Notes: generated by a model not told the origin, from the letters alone. Positions 32,071 to 41,811 are shown, counted from the first letter of the stretch. The stretch: DNA of 64,000 nucleotides from Pseudomonadota bacterium (GCA_025357635.1 JANXOV010000042.1:62001-126000), one strand, 5' to 3'. Translations and numbers: made by a program.

Positions 32071-32358
32071 TTACTTCGGCGCGTCGGCAGGCTTCATCGC
32101 ACTGGACGCGGCGTCCTTAGCGGCAGAAGCTGCATCTTTGGCGGCGTCAGCAGCAGCACCAGCGGCGGTGCCAGCGGCGTCGGCAGCAGCACCAGCGGCA
32201 GCAGCGGCGTCAGCGGCAGGAGCCATGGCAGCAGGAGCAGCCGGTTCAGCGGCAGGAGCCATGGCTTCCGGCGCAGCAGCCGGAGGTGCCTCAGTTTTGG
32301 CGCAGCCACCCAGCACGAGTGCAGCAACGAAAGCGCTTAGAGCAAGTTTGGTCTTCAT
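32071..32358 (-). CDS. Small Ala-rich lipoprotein
   Basis: A 95-residue predicted lipoprotein with lipobox VLGGC (Cys19). The mature part is Ala/Pro/Asp/Lys only: a Pro-Ala-rich linker with two copies of AMAPAA, then a helix-forming stretch with AAKDAAS repeats. It has its own promoter region and a strong terminator, so it is a single-gene unit. Such proteins may act as periplasmic spacers; no specific function is assigned. Two exact 20-bp direct repeats (32210-32229 and 32246-32265) lie in the linker-coding DNA. Confidence 0.8.
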   Translation of the reverse strand: MKTKLALSAFVAALVLGGCAKTEAPPAAAPEAMAPAAEPAAPAAMAPAADAAAAAGAAADAAGTAAGAAADAAKDAASAAKDAASSAMKPADAPK

Positions 32359-32398
32359 CTATCGATACCCCAGGAAAATTTAAGGATTAGAAACAACC

Positions 32399-32418
32399 AA
32401 GGCAAACTAGTTTGTCTT
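32399..32418. promoter_or_regulatory. 20-bp near-perfect palindrome, candidate operator
   Basis: AAGGCAAAC-TA-GTTTGTCTT is an inverted repeat with one G-T mismatch. It lies 41 nt upstream of the lipoprotein start and upstream of the pepQ promoter, so a dimeric regulator could act on either gene. A perfect ATCGCG-GAA-CGCGAT hairpin followed by TTTT lies next to it (32432-32449). Confidence 0.4.
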
Positions 32419-32458
32419 AGAAAATACCCAGATCGCGGAACGCGATTTTAGAGGGTTT

Positions 32459-32467
32459 TGCTATAAT
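32459..32467 (+). promoter_or_regulatory. Extended -10 promoter for pepQ leader
   Basis: TGCTATAAT fits an extended -10 element (TGnTATAAT). No good -35 is present at the expected distance, which extended -10 promoters tolerate. The predicted start near 32474 leaves a leader of about 175 nt before pepQ. Confidence 0.5.
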
Positions 32468-32471
32468 TTCA

Positions 32472-32648
32472 AACCTGTTTCGCAGGTTATTTACAGTTTA
32501 TTGTCACCTCTAGTAGACGCCTTTAACGCACGCAAAGCCGATTCGGGTTAAGGGGCGACCCACTCTGGGTCACTCTTTACCGCGGCCTTACGTCGTTTGA
32601 CATCTGACTGCCTGCCCCTGTGGCATTGACCTCCCTAGGAATATCCAA
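32472..32648 (+). ncRNA. Structured 5' leader or small RNA upstream of pepQ
   Basis: No open reading frame of note is present. A hairpin AACCTG/CAGGTT (32472-32488) begins the predicted transcript. A second, larger hairpin at 32546-32581 has a perfect inner stem GACCCA-CTC-TGGGTC and an outer stem GGTTAAGG with CTCTTTACC. The region could be a regulatory leader of pepQ or an independent small RNA. No known family was matched with confidence. Confidence 0.35.
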
Positions 32649-33977
32649 GTGACCATCGATCGATTGGATGAGTTATACCCTCCGCACCTTCAGGCGGTGA
32701 TGAAACGCACCGATTCGGCCCTGGCGGCCGCCGGATTCGATGCGCTGGTGATTCATGCCGGCGCGCCCATCACGCTGTTCCTGGATGATCACGACTACCC
32801 CTTCAAGACCAACCCCCATTTCAAGGCATGGGTGCCACTGCCGAATCATCCGCATTGCGTGTTGATCTACCGGCCTGGCGCCAAGCCCACGGTGCTGTTC
32901 CATCGGCCCGAGGACTACTGGCACAAGCCGCCCGACCTTCCCGTCGGCACCTGGACGCGCGAAATCGAGTTGATCACCATCGCCACGCACGACGAGGCGG
33001 CCCAGCATTGGCGGCGGGTGGGGCGTGCCGCGCTGATCGGTCCGCCGGCCGTGTTCGGCGACGCGGCCCCCGCCAGCGTCAATCCGGCCGACCTGCTGAC
33101 GCGCCTGCATTTCGACCGCGCCGTGAAGACCGGGTACGAACTGGAATGCATGCGGCGCGCCAGCGAGTTGGGGGCGCGCGGTCACCGCGCCGCGCTGAGA
33201 GCCTTTCGCGCCGGGGCGTCAGAATATGAAGTCCATATGCGCTTCCTCGAAGCCTGCGCACAGAGAGAAGAGGAAATGCCCTACAACAACATCGTCGCGT
33301 ACAACGAGAACGCGGCGGTGCTGCACTATCAACACCTGGCTCGCAGCGCGCCGGCAGACTTGCGTTCGTTCCTGATCGATGCGGGCGCGCAGTACCGCGG
33401 CTACGCCTGCGATATCACGCGCACCCATGCAGCCGGGCCAGGCCGGTTTGCGGATCTGATCGCGCGCATGGATGATGCGCAGCAGACCATGTGCGCCCTG
33501 ATCCGCAGCGGAACCGACTATCGCGAGGTTCATCTGAGCGCCCATCGCATCATCGGCGATGTGCTGCACGATGCCGGCATTCTTAAAGTGGGCGGTCAAA
33601 GCGCCCTGGAGTCCGGCGCCACCAGCGTTTTCTTTCCGCACGGGATCGGTCACCTCTTGGGACTGCAGGTTCACGACGTCGGCGGCGTGATGGCGGACGC
33701 TGCCGGCCATGAGCGCGCTCGTCCCGAGGGACACCCCTATTTGCGGCTGACCCGCATGCTGGAGCCGGGCGTGGTCGTTACCGTCGAACCGGGCGTCTAC
33801 TGGATCGACTCGCTGCTCAAGACGGCGGCGGCGGATTCGCGGCGCCCGCTCATCGATTGGGAGCTGGTCGATCAACTCCGGCCGTTCGGCGGAATCCGCA
33901 TCGAGGATGACGTGGCCGCCACGGCGGCAGACCCTGAAAACCTCACGCGCAACGCATTTGTAAGAATTGAGGCGTAG
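32649..33977 (+). CDS. pepQ: Xaa-Pro dipeptidase (M24)
   Basis: A 442-residue pita-bread metallopeptidase that splits Xaa-Pro dipeptides. Metal ligands appear in order: Asp in SFLIDAGAQY, Asp in CDITRTH, His in FFPHGIGHLLGLQVHD, Glu in VEPGVYW and Glu in IRIEDDV. The length equals E. coli PepQ (443). It starts at a GTG with an AGGA-type sequence upstream. The GT4 glycosyltransferase gene follows after 11 nt. Confidence 0.95.
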   Translation: MTIDRLDELYPPHLQAVMKRTDSALAAAGFDALVIHAGAPITLFLDDHDYPFKTNPHFKAWVPLPNHPHCVLIYRPGAKPTVLFHRPEDYWHKPPDLPVGTWTREIELITIATHDEAAQHWRRVGRAALIGPPAVFGDAAPASVNPADLLTRLHFDRAVKTGYELECMRRASELGARGHRAALRAFRAGASEYEVHMRFLEACAQREEEMPYNNIVAYNENAAVLHYQHLARSAPADLRSFLIDAGAQYRGYACDITRTHAAGPGRFADLIARMDDAQQTMCALIRSGTDYREVHLSAHRIIGDVLHDAGILKVGGQSALESGATSVFFPHGIGHLLGLQVHDVGGVMADAAGHERARPEGHPYLRLTRMLEPGVVVTVEPGVYWIDSLLKTAAADSRRPLIDWELVDQLRPFGGIRIEDDVAATAADPENLTRNAFVRIEA

Positions 33978-33988
33978 GCTCCGATCCG

Positions 33989-35155
33989 GTGCGCATCCTG
34001 AAGGTTTCGGACGTTTATTTTCCACGCGTCAATGGCGTATCCACCTCCATCGAAACCTTTCGCTCCGATCTGCTTGCCCTGGGCCATGAGGTCTTCCTGA
34101 CGGCGCCCGCCTACACAGCGGCGGCGGACGCGGATACCAGGATCACGCGTGTCACTTCCCGGCCCGTGCCCATGGACCCGGAAGATCGAATCATGAACTG
34201 GAAGGCACTGAACTCGGCCGTGAGCCGGACCGGTGGTGAGGCCGTGGACGTCATCCATATTCATACTCCCTTTCTCGCCCACTACGCCGGACTTCGTCTC
34301 GCGCGCGCCCGCCGCATTCCGGTCATCGCCACCTATCACACCTTGTTTGAAGAGTATCTGCATCACTATGTGCCGCTGCTGCCGCGGCGGCTGGGGCGCG
34401 GTGTCGCTCGGCGATTCAGCCGCTCGCAATGCAATCAACTCGACGCCATCGTGGCACCGTCTCGCGCGATGCGCGATGCGCTGCTGGCGTACGGCGTGAG
34501 CAAACGGATCGAGGTGCTGCCCACCGGTCTGCCCGCGGAGCGCTTTCGCCCCGGAGACGGCATGGCATTCCGGCAACGGCACGGCATCGCCGCTGACCGG
34601 CCACTGCTGCTGTTCGTCGGCCGCGCCGCGCATGAAAAGAACATCGGATTTCTGATCCGCATGATGCCCTCCGTCCTGCGGCAGCATCCGGATGCGCTGC
34701 TGCTGGTCGCCGGAGAAGGCCCGGCATTGAATTCGCTGCAAGCACTCGCGGTTCATACAGGCGCGGCCAGCTCCATTCGCTTCATGGGCTATTTCAATCG
34801 CGACACCGAATTGCAGGACTGTTATCGCGCAGCCGATATCTTCGTGTTTGCATCACTCACCGAAACACAGGGCCTGGTCCTGTTGGAAGCCATGGCACAG
34901 GGCGTGCCGGTGGTTGCCATTGCGCGCATGGGGACGGTTGACATCCTGGCGCCGGAATTGGGCTGCCTGCATGCGCCAGAACAGATCGAGGGTTTCGCGG
35001 CCATCGTCGCCGGGTTGCTCGGCAACACGCAGAAGCGAAGGCTGATGGGAGTCGAAGCACGTGACTACGCGCAGCGCTGCTGGTCATCGCGCGTTCAGGC
35101 ACAGCGTCTGGTGGAACTGTATTCCAGTTTGAGAAGCGGCGCGGCGCCAGATTGA
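33989..35155 (+). CDS. GT4 family glycosyltransferase
   Basis: A 388-residue GT-B enzyme. The N-terminal DVYFPRVNGVSTSIETF is the loop motif of GT4 enzymes such as mannosyl- and glucosyl-diacylglycerol synthases. The C-terminal ETQGLVLLEAMAQGVPVVA contains the EX7E retaining motif. It uses a nucleotide-sugar donor at the cytoplasmic side; acceptor unknown, a glycolipid is plausible. The start is GTG (VRILKVSDVYF). Confidence 0.87.
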   Translation: MRILKVSDVYFPRVNGVSTSIETFRSDLLALGHEVFLTAPAYTAAADADTRITRVTSRPVPMDPEDRIMNWKALNSAVSRTGGEAVDVIHIHTPFLAHYAGLRLARARRIPVIATYHTLFEEYLHHYVPLLPRRLGRGVARRFSRSQCNQLDAIVAPSRAMRDALLAYGVSKRIEVLPTGLPAERFRPGDGMAFRQRHGIAADRPLLLFVGRAAHEKNIGFLIRMMPSVLRQHPDALLLVAGEGPALNSLQALAVHTGAASSIRFMGYFNRDTELQDCYRAADIFVFASLTETQGLVLLEAMAQGVPVVAIARMGTVDILAPELGCLHAPEQIEGFAAIVAGLLGNTQKRRLMGVEARDYAQRCWSSRVQAQRLVELYSSLRSGAAPD

Positions 35156-35206
35156 TTCATGCGCGCCCGAATGGGTGCCGGGCTGCCAGGCCGGCCGCTT
35201 TTCCCG

Positions 35207-35237
35207 GCGCTTGCGGCGCGCAATTCGCCGCAAGCGC
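35207..35237. terminator. Inverted repeat between convergent genes, possible bidirectional terminator
   Basis: Perfect 12-bp arms GCGCTTGCGGCG and CGCCGCAAGCGC with a 7-nt loop lie between the glycosyltransferase and mscL 3' ends. No T-run follows on either strand, so it may be a Rho-dependent or weak terminator. Confidence 0.5.
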
Positions 35238-35259
35238 AACTCTTCACCTGCCCGCGGCC

Positions 35260-35652
35260 TCAGCGCTTGCGCAATGCGTCGCGAATCTCCTCGAGCAGAA
35301 CTTCCTGACGCGGCGGCGCGCCGGGAGCTGCGGCGACCGGCGGCTTCTTCAGATTGTTGATGGCGCGCAACGCCAGAAACAGCACGAACGCGATGATCAC
35401 GAAGTCGAACACCGATTGCAGAAACACGCCGTATTTGAGCAGCACCGCGGCGCCCGCCGGGTCCTTGCCCAGATCCACCGCGAGCGTGGCGAAATTGACG
35501 CCTCCCATGGCCTTGCCCAGGATCGGCATCAGCACATCGGCCACCATCGACGAAACGATCTTGCCGAACGCGCCGCCAACGATGACGCCAACGGCCAGAT
35601 CGACCACGTTGCCCTTCATTGCAAATTCCTTGAACTCAGCTGCCAAACCCAT
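35260..35652 (-). CDS. mscL: Large-conductance mechanosensitive channel MscL
   Basis: A 130-residue inner-membrane channel with N-terminal [27 protein letters not shown] (TM1 with the pore-lining GxxxG) and a second helix, [19 protein letters not shown]. It opens under membrane tension to release osmolytes. AAGGAG stands just upstream of the ATG. Confidence 0.97.
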   Translation of the reverse strand: MGLAAEFKEFAMKGNVVDLAVGVIVGGAFGKIVSSMVADVLMPILGKAMGGVNFATLAVDLGKDPAGAAVLLKYGVFLQSVFDFVIIAFVLFLALRAINNLKKPPVAAAPGAPPRQEVLLEEIRDALRKR

Positions 35653-35756
35653 CTTCGTTCTCCTTGTTACAAACGGATCGGGCGTGAGGGTACGTTAATC
35701 TTTTGCCTTCGCAAAATGATTTTGCTCGCCGGCGCTTTCGCTTGGATTTCCAGGAT

Positions 35757-35941
35757 CGTTCTGTAGTGCCGGATGTCCATTGTTTGCGCGTGGGCGCGCG
35801 GTGAAGGCACCTCGCCGGCGCGGAGGGTCGCTAGCGCGTAGGGCCTTGCGGGCGAGTCAACCCTGGCGCTCAGCGCGACCCGCGCGCCGGCGAGGCCGCG
35901 CTTGACACGCGCAAACAATGGACATCCGGCACTACAGAACG
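35757..35941. repeat. 185-bp nested palindromic element with perfect 36-bp terminal inverted repeats
   Basis: The arms 35757-35792 and 35906-35941 are exact reverse complements over 36 bp (outer ends CGTTCTGTAGTGCCGGATGT and its complement). Inside, a second 13-bp pair, CCTCGCCGGCGCG (35810-35822) and CGCGCCGGCGAGG (35883-35895), and a third pair, GGGTCGC/GCGACCC, nest symmetrically around a centre near 35850. No convincing gene is encoded. The form fits a MITE or other small mobile palindrome, or a very long folded RNA. No target-site duplication was recognised. Together with the terminator it accounts for most of the 411-nt gap between mscL and rplQ. Confidence 0.8.
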
Positions 35942-35996
35942 TCTCGGGTAGCACACGTACGTGCTCAATCAGATTGAGTCGGCTGGGTAGTTCGCG

Positions 35997-36028
35997 AAAA
36001 AAAGGCGCGATGTGATCGCGCCCTTTTT
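35997..36028 (-). terminator. Intrinsic terminator of the ribosomal protein operon
   Basis: Stem GGCGCGA / TCGCGCC (36004-36010 and 36016-36022) with a 5-nt loop is flanked by A7 on one side and CTTTTT on the other, so it can work in both directions. On the minus strand it follows the rplQ stop at 36064 by about 40 nt. Confidence 0.85.
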
Positions 36029-36063
36029 ATCCTTGCAGGCTGCTTTTGGCGGCCGTCGCCGGG

Positions 36064-36549
36064 TCAGGCGGCGGCTTTCTTTCGCTTAGGCTTCGGGGCC
36101 GCTTCCGCCTCGGGGGCGTCAGCTTTTGGGGCAGCCTTTTTCTTGGCCTTCGGTTTGGCCTTGCCTTCTTCGGCGGGGGCTTCGACCTTGACGGGGCCAT
36201 CGACCAGTTGCACCAGTGCCATGCCGGCAGTGTCGCCGGGGCGCATTTCCATTTTCAGGATGCGGGTGTAGCCGCCAGCGCGCGCCTTGAAGCGAGGTCC
36301 GATATCGTCGAACAACTTGTCCACGATGCCCACGTCGCGCAGTCGCGAATAGGCCAGGCGGCGATTCGCCAGCGTATCGGCTTTGGCCAGAGTGATCAGT
36401 GGCTCGACGACCTTGCGCAATTCCTTGGCCTTGGGGACCGTGGTGCGGATCGTTTCGTGACGCAGGATCGAGGTTGCCATGTTGCGCAACATCGCGTGGC
36501 GGTGGGAGGTGCTGCGGGAGAGCTGCCGCCCGGTATTTCTATGACGCAT
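36064..36549 (-). CDS. rplQ: 50S ribosomal protein L17
   Basis: A 161-residue protein starting [20 protein letters not shown], the family signature. A Lys/Ala/Pro-rich tail from about residue 125 extends it beyond the 127 residues of E. coli L17. Last gene of the operon, 13 nt after rpoA. Confidence 0.97.
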   Translation of the reverse strand: MRHRNTGRQLSRSTSHRHAMLRNMATSILRHETIRTTVPKAKELRKVVEPLITLAKADTLANRRLAYSRLRDVGIVDKLFDDIGPRFKARAGGYTRILKMEMRPGDTAGMALVQLVDGPVKVEAPAEEGKAKPKAKKKAAPKADAPEAEAAPKPKRKKAAA

Positions 36550-36562
36550 GTATTTGAGACCT

Positions 36563-37567
36563 TCAGACGCCGTCGCGCTCGTCGTCGCGCTTCAACCCGG
36601 GCGGCGGCCAGTTGTCCACTCGCATGCCCAGCGTCAAGCCGTGGCTTTCCAGCACTTCTTTGATCTCGGTCAGCGACTTCTTGCCCAGGTTCGGCGTGCG
36701 CAGCAGCTCCACTTCGGTACGCTGCACCAGATCGCCGATGTAATGGATGTTCTCTGCCTTCAGGCAGTTGGCGCTGCGAACCGTGAGTTCAAGCTCGTCC
36801 ACGGGGCGCAGCAGAATCGGGTCGAACTGCGTTTCGGTCGACTTGGAAACCGACTCGTCCTGACCCTGCAGGTCGACGAACACGGACAGCTGGTCCTTCA
36901 GGATGCCGCCGGCACGACGGATCGCCTCTTCAGGATCGATGGTGCCGTTGGTTTCGATGTCCAGAATCAGCTTGTCCAGGTCGGTACGCTGCTCTACGCG
37001 CGCGCTTTCCACGTTGTACGTGACCTTGCGCACCGGGCTGAACGAGGCATCGAGCTGCAGACGGCCGATGGGGCGCGACTGCTCTTCGAACGCCGCGCGC
37101 TGCACGGCGGGACGATAGCCGCGCCCGCGCTCGACCTTGAGCGACATGCTCAGCTCTCCCGCCTTCGTGAGGTTGGCGATGACCAGATCGGGATTGAGAA
37201 TCTCAAGGTCGTGATCGCCGGCGATGTCGCCCGCGGTCACAGGGCCTGGACCCTTCTTGTGCAGACGGACTTCGGCGACGTCGCGCGAGTGCATGCGGAT
37301 CGCCACTGCCTTGAGGTTGAGCAGGATGTCCACCACGTCTTCCTGCACGCCTTCGATGGCCGTGTACTCGTGCAGCACACCGTCGATCTCGACTTCGGTG
37401 ATGGCAGCGCCGGGAAGTGAGGACAGCAGCACGCGCCGCAGGGCGTTGCCCAGCGTGTGCCCAAAGCCGCGCTCAAACGGTTCAATCACGATGCGAGCGT
37501 GCCGCGGAGACAGCGGCTGCACCTTGACGACACGGGGCTTCAAAAACTCGTTGATCGAACCCTGCAT
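36563..37567 (-). CDS. rpoA: RNA polymerase alpha subunit
   Basis: A 334-residue protein. The N-terminal assembly domain starts [12 protein letters not shown]; the C-terminal domain has [14 protein letters not shown], which holds the Arg and Asn that contact UP-element DNA. The Met at 37567 is chosen over the one 21 nt upstream because AGGTGAT lies at the right distance and homology begins there. Confidence 0.98.
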   Translation of the reverse strand: MQGSINEFLKPRVVKVQPLSPRHARIVIEPFERGFGHTLGNALRRVLLSSLPGAAITEVEIDGVLHEYTAIEGVQEDVVDILLNLKAVAIRMHSRDVAEVRLHKKGPGPVTAGDIAGDHDLEILNPDLVIANLTKAGELSMSLKVERGRGYRPAVQRAAFEEQSRPIGRLQLDASFSPVRKVTYNVESARVEQRTDLDKLILDIETNGTIDPEEAIRRAGGILKDQLSVFVDLQGQDESVSKSTETQFDPILLRPVDELELTVRSANCLKAENIHYIGDLVQRTEVELLRTPNLGKKSLTEIKEVLESHGLTLGMRVDNWPPPGLKRDDERDGV

Positions 37568-37626
37568 GGATATCACCTGCTTTTGCAAATCGCTTAATGA
37601 GCCGACACCCGGCGCATCTGAAAACG

Positions 37627-38250
37627 TTACTTCGAATACAACTCGACGACGAGGCTTTCGTTGATGTCAGGCAGGATCTCCTGGCGATCCGGTACCGACT
37701 TCAAAATGCCGGACATTTTCTTATCGTCGACCTCGACCCAATCGGGGAAACCGACCTGCGTGGCGATGGCCAACGCGGCCTGCACGCGAGTCTGCTTCTT
37801 GGCCTTCTCGCGCAGCGCGACGACATCGCCGGCCTTGCACTGATAGGAGGCAATATTCACCAGCTGTTCGTTCACGGCCACGGCCTTGTGGCTGACCAGC
37901 TGACGCGCTTCGGCGCGCGTGCACGCAAACCCCATGCGGTAGACGACGTTGTCCAGCCGACACTCGAGCATCTGCAGGAGCGACTCGCCGGTGGCGCCGG
38001 GACGACCCGCCGCCTTCTGATAGTAATTGCGGAACTGGCGCTCGAGCACGCCGTACATGCGGCGCAGCTTCTGCTTCTCGCGCAACTGCATTCCGTATTC
38101 GGACAAACGCTGCTTGCGTTCGCTCTTGACACCGCCGGGCGGCACTTCGAGCTTGCACTTGGATTCCAGAGGTTTCACCCCGCTCTTCAGGAACAGATCG
38201 GTTCCTTCACGGCGGGACAACTTGCACTTCGGGCCTAGGTATTTTGCCAT
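37627..38250 (-). CDS. rpsD: 30S ribosomal protein S4
   Basis: A 207-residue 16S-binding assembly initiator. [19 protein letters not shown] is the usual start, and an S4 RNA-binding domain is seen at [25 protein letters not shown]. In E. coli S4 represses its own operon; whether that holds here is unknown. Confidence 0.98.
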   Translation of the reverse strand: MAKYLGPKCKLSRREGTDLFLKSGVKPLESKCKLEVPPGGVKSERKQRLSEYGMQLREKQKLRRMYGVLERQFRNYYQKAAGRPGATGESLLQMLECRLDNVVYRMGFACTRAEARQLVSHKAVAVNEQLVNIASYQCKAGDVVALREKAKKQTRVQAALAIATQVGFPDWVEVDDKKMSGILKSVPDRQEILPDINESLVVELYSK

Positions 38251-38270
38251 CTGATGATAAACCTTGCGAT

Positions 38271-38693
38271 TTAGACGCGACGCTTTTTGGGCGGGCGGCA
38301 GCCGTTATGGGGGATCGGCGTGACGTCTTCGATATTGGTGATTTTCAGTCCGCAGCCATTCAATGCACGCACCGCCGACTCACGGCCCGGACCGGGCCCC
38401 ATGACGCGCACTTCGACGTTCTTCACGCCATGCTCCTGAGCGGCATTGCCCGCGCGCTCAGCGGCGACCTGCGCGGCGAACGGCGTGGACTTGCGCGAGC
38501 CACGAAAACCGCATCCGCCCGAGGTCGCCCAAGACAACGTGTTGCCCTGGCGATCGGTGATGGTGATGATGGTGTTGTTGAACGAGGCATGCACGTGGGC
38601 GATCGCATCAAGAACGTTCTTGCGAACCTTCTTGCGAATAGGCTTGCCGGCCTTGTCTTTGCCCTGCGCGGAATCTTGCTTGTTATCAGCCAT
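38271..38693 (-). CDS. rpsK: 30S ribosomal protein S11
   Basis: A 140-residue platform protein. The core [18 protein letters not shown] and C-terminal [10 protein letters not shown] are typical. A short Lys-rich N-terminal extension is present. It lies between rpsM and rpsD. Confidence 0.98.
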   Translation of the reverse strand: MADNKQDSAQGKDKAGKPIRKKVRKNVLDAIAHVHASFNNTIITITDRQGNTLSWATSGGCGFRGSRKSTPFAAQVAAERAGNAAQEHGVKNVEVRVMGPGPGRESAVRALNGCGLKITNIEDVTPIPHNGCRPPKKRRV

Positions 38694-38711
38694 TGATTGT
38701 CTCGTTTACCT

Positions 38712-39092
38712 TTACACTTTTCCAGGAGGAGCGTTCATCTTCACCGCCTGCTTGCGCGGGCCTTTGCGCGTGCGCGCATTGGTGCGCGTGCGCTGGCCGC
38801 GCAGCGGCAGACCCTTGCGATGCCGGATGCCGCGATAGCAGCCCAGGTCCATGAGGCGCTTGATGTTCATGGACACTTCGCGTCGCAGGTCGCCTTCGAC
38901 CGCGAACTTGGCGACCTGTGAACGCAACGATGCAACTTCCGCATCCGTCAGGTCCTTGACCTTGACGTTGTACTTCACGCCCGCCGCATCGCAGATGCTC
39001 GCAGCGCGAGTGTCGCCGATGCCGAAAATGTGGGTCAGACCGATGACGACATGCTTGTTCATCGGGATGTTGATGCCGGCAATACGCGCCAT
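38712..39092 (-). CDS. rpsM: 30S ribosomal protein S13
   Basis: A 126-residue head protein starting [20 protein letters not shown]. The basic tail [11 protein letters not shown]-like end ([14 protein letters not shown]) reaches the P-site tRNA. It follows rpmJ after 79 nt. Confidence 0.98.
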   Translation of the reverse strand: MARIAGINIPMNKHVVIGLTHIFGIGDTRAASICDAAGVKYNVKVKDLTDAEVASLRSQVAKFAVEGDLRREVSMNIKRLMDLGCYRGIRHRKGLPLRGQRTRTNARTRKGPRKQAVKMNAPPGKV

Positions 39093-39171
39093 TAATTTCT
39101 CCGCTAAAGCCGCGCGAAAAAGCGCGCCAGTTTACACAAAAATGCCTGCCCGATCAAATCAGTCACCGCGA

Positions 39172-39285
39172 CTACCCTTGCCGCTGCTTGTGGCGGGGAT
39201 CTGCGCAAATGATGTAGACAACGCCGCGGCGGCGCACGACCTTGCAGTTCTTACAAATCTTCTTGACCGAGGGCCGTACCTTCAT
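39172..39285 (-). CDS. rpmJ: 50S ribosomal protein L36
   Basis: A 37-residue protein read on the minus strand, starting [20 protein letters not shown] and ending DPRHKQRQG. The zinc-ribbon ligands CxxC, C and H are all present, so it is the zinc-binding form. Its ATG overlaps the secY stop (ATGA). Confidence 0.96.
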   Translation of the reverse strand: MKVRPSVKKICKNCKVVRRRGVVYIICADPRHKQRQG

Positions 39286-40634
39286 TTCTTACTCCCGATT
39301 CCCCGCAGGCTCGCTTTTTTCATCAAGCCTTCGTATTGATGCGACATGAGATGCGATTGCGTCTGCGCCACGAAATCCATGACGCCGACCACGATGATCA
39401 GCAACGAGGTGCCGCCGAACTGAAACGGGATGCTCGGATTGACCATGCGGATGATCTCCGGCAACAGACAGACGGCCATGATGTACAGGCCGCCCCACAG
39501 CGTCAGCCGCGAAAGCACCTTGTCCAGATACTCGCCCGTCTGCTGGCCGGGCCGGATGCCGGGAATGAACGCGCCGGCCTTTTTCAGGTTTTCAGCCGTG
39601 TCGCGCGCGTCGTAGACCAGCGCCACGTAGAAAAACGCGAAGCCGATGATCAGAAAGGCGAACAGGATGACGTGCAGCGGCTGGCCGTAGTTGAGGGCGG
39701 CCGCGACTTTTTGCAATCCCCGCTGCCAGACATTTGGATTGGGGCTGTTGCCGAAGAATTGCGCGATCGTCGCCGGGAACACCAGCAAGCTGGAGGCGAA
39801 GATCGGCGGAATGACGCCGGCCATGTTGAGCTTGAAGGGCAGATGCGTGCTCTGGCCCTGCATCATGCGCCGGCCGACCTGGCGCTTGGCGTAGTTGACC
39901 TGAATCTTTCGCTGGGCGCGCTCCACGAACACGCAGAACAGCGTGACCAGCACAACGACCACCACGATCAGCAACACGACCAGAGGGTTCATTTCGCCGG
40001 AGCGGACCATTTCCAGCGTGTTGCCAATGGCGCGCGGCAGCCCCGCAACGATGCCCGCAACGATGATCATCGTGATGCCGTTGCCGATGCCGCGCTCGGT
40101 GATCTGCTCACCCAGCCACATCAGGAACAGCGTGCCGGTGGTGATGGACAAGGTCGCCACGATCAGGAACTGCGGTCCGGGATTGGGGACCAGATTGCCG
40201 CCGGAGTGCTGGATGGCCAGCGCTGCGCCGAAACCCTGGAAGGCAGCGAGCCCCACCGTGCCGTAGCGCGTGTACTGCATGAGTTTGCGCCGGCCGGACT
40301 CGCCCTCTTTGCGGATCTGCGCCCAGGACGGCACCACCATGGACATCATCTGGATGATGATCGAGGCCGTGATGTAGGGCATGACGTTCAGCGCCAGGAT
40401 GCTGAAACGCTGCAGCGCGCCGCCGGAAAACATGTTGAAAATGCCGAGCAGCGTGCCCTGCTGAGTGGAGAAGAACGCGGCGAACTTGGCCGCGTCGATG
40501 CCGGGCACCGGTATGAAGGTGCCGATCCGGTACACCACCAGGGCGCCCAGCAAGAACCACAGCCGCTTGCGCATCTCTGCGAAGCGAGTCATGTCGCCTA
40601 ATGCTGCCGTCGCGCTGGGTGTCGTGGTTGCCAC
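39282..40634 (-). CDS. secY: Protein translocase subunit SecY
   Basis: A 450-residue channel of the Sec translocon with ten membrane helices. Recognisable parts are [26 protein letters not shown] at the start, [15 protein letters not shown] (the plug/TM2 region) and the cytoplasmic loop [20 protein letters not shown]. It lies between rplO and rpmJ, the canonical place. Confidence 0.98.
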   Translation of the reverse strand: MATTTPSATAALGDMTRFAEMRKRLWFLLGALVVYRIGTFIPVPGIDAAKFAAFFSTQQGTLLGIFNMFSGGALQRFSILALNVMPYITASIIIQMMSMVVPSWAQIRKEGESGRRKLMQYTRYGTVGLAAFQGFGAALAIQHSGGNLVPNPGPQFLIVATLSITTGTLFLMWLGEQITERGIGNGITMIIVAGIVAGLPRAIGNTLEMVRSGEMNPLVVLLIVVVVVLVTLFCVFVERAQRKIQVNYAKRQVGRRMMQGQSTHLPFKLNMAGVIPPIFASSLLVFPATIAQFFGNSPNPNVWQRGLQKVAAALNYGQPLHVILFAFLIIGFAFFYVALVYDARDTAENLKKAGAFIPGIRPGQQTGEYLDKVLSRLTLWGGLYIMAVCLLPEIIRMVNPSIPFQFGGTSLLIIVVGVMDFVAQTQSHLMSHQYEGLMKKASLRGIGSKK

Positions 40635-40654
40635 TGGTGTTCTTTGCCTGAAAC

Positions 40655-41098
40655 TTAAGCGTCGAGCCGGCCGCCGGCCGCTTCGATGGCGATCTTCGCG
40701 CCCTTGGTTGCCGTGATCACCTTGTCTTTGACCGTGTAGGCCTTGGACAGTTTTCCCGACAGGATGATTTTCACGCGCTCGGTCGCGGCCGGAACCAGGT
40801 TCGCGCCGATCAGACCCTTGAGCGTCACTTCATCGCCCTTCACGCGCATCAGATCGCTGAGCGTCAGTTCGGCGCGCGTGCGCTTGATGGCGGAGCGGAA
40901 ACCAACCTTGGGCAGCCGGCGCTGCAGCGGCATCTGGCCGCCTTCGAAGCCGACCTTGTGATAGCCACCCTTGCGGGCGCGCTGACCTTTGACACCCCGG
41001 CCGCAGGTCTTTCCCTGGCCGGCCGATGCACCGCGTCCGACGCGCAGGTGTTCGCGCTTGGAACCGGCCGCCGGTTTGATGAGGTTCAATCGCATCAT
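40655..41098 (-). CDS. rplO: 50S ribosomal protein L15
   Basis: A 147-residue protein with the Gly/Lys-rich [21 protein letters not shown] segment near the N-terminus and a globular C-terminal half. The start overlaps rpmD by 4 nt. The frame runs from [13 protein letters not shown]. Confidence 0.97.
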   Translation of the reverse strand: MMRLNLIKPAAGSKREHLRVGRGASAGQGKTCGRGVKGQRARKGGYHKVGFEGGQMPLQRRLPKVGFRSAIKRTRAELTLSDLMRVKGDEVTLKGLIGANLVPAATERVKIILSGKLSKAYTVKDKVITATKGAKIAIEAAGGRLDA

Positions 41099-41280
41099 AC
41101 TTTTTCCACCTTCAACAAATGGCTGGCCCTGGTCACCATGCCACGGTTCGACGGCGTATCGGCAACCTCGACGCTTTGCCGGATGCGGCGCAGCCCAAGC
41201 CCGCGCGCGGAGTTCGCGATATCGCTCAGTTGATGGGCCAGGCTCTTGAGGAGCGTCACCCGGATTTTCTGATTCGCCAT
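41095..41280 (-). CDS. rpmD: 50S ribosomal protein L30
   Basis: A 61-residue protein. IRVTLLKSLAHQLSDIANSARGLGLRRIRQSVE is the L30 ferredoxin-like fold. The length equals the bacterial family. It sits 6 nt after rpsE. Confidence 0.97.
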   Translation of the reverse strand: MANQKIRVTLLKSLAHQLSDIANSARGLGLRRIRQSVEVADTPSNRGMVTRASHLLKVEKV

Positions 41281-41286
41281 GATTCG

Positions 41287-41793
41287 TTACCCTGTGATCT
41301 CTTCGACGCTCTTGCCGCGCTTGGCGGCGAAGTCATCGGGCGAGCGCAGCTTGGCGAGTGCATCCATGGTGGCGCGAACGACATTGATCGGATTGCGCGA
41401 CCCATAACTCTTGGCCAGCACATTGCGCACCCCGGCGCACTCGAACACCGCGCGCATGCCGCCGCCGGCAATGACGCCCGTTCCGTCGGCGGCCGGCTGC
41501 ATGTAAACCCGTGTGGTCCCATGCTTGCCTTTGACTGCGTAGAACAGCGTATCGTTCTTCAGCGACACGTTGACCAGGCTCTTGCGGGCCTGCTGCATGG
41601 CCTTGGAAATGGCCACCGGCACTTCGCGCGCCTTGCCGTAACCGAAACCGACACGGCCGGCTCCGTCACCCACCACCGTGAGTGCGGTGAAGCCGAACTG
41701 CTTGCCGCCCTTGACCACCTTAGCCACGCGATTGACCGCGACGAGCTTTTCGAGCAGGTCGTCGCCGGACACCGGTTTTTCAACTCTTGCCAT
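41287..41793 (-). CDS. rpsE: 30S ribosomal protein S5
   Basis: A 168-residue protein with DsRBD-like N-terminal part ([20 protein letters not shown]) and C-terminal domain ([19 protein letters not shown]). Mutations in its loop affect decoding fidelity in other bacteria. Followed closely by rpmD. Confidence 0.98.
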   Translation of the reverse strand: MARVEKPVSGDDLLEKLVAVNRVAKVVKGGKQFGFTALTVVGDGAGRVGFGYGKAREVPVAISKAMQQARKSLVNVSLKNDTLFYAVKGKHGTTRVYMQPAADGTGVIAGGGMRAVFECAGVRNVLAKSYGSRNPINVVRATMDALAKLRSPDDFAAKRGKSVEEITG

Positions 41794-41811
41794 AGCGCCT
41801 TGATGCTCCTG

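Noticed and set aside
32529-32539. ACGCAAAGCC resembling the conserved core of the c-di-GMP (GEMM-I) riboswitch
   Set aside because: The other conserved half (GCACAGGGCAAACC with a GNRA-capped stem) and the GG..UAGC tetraloop-receptor part are absent, so a ten-base match is probably chance.
35667-35954. A 95-codon open frame on the minus strand upstream of mscL
   Set aside because: It runs through the 185-bp palindrome, has no ribosome-binding site and no recognisable protein features.
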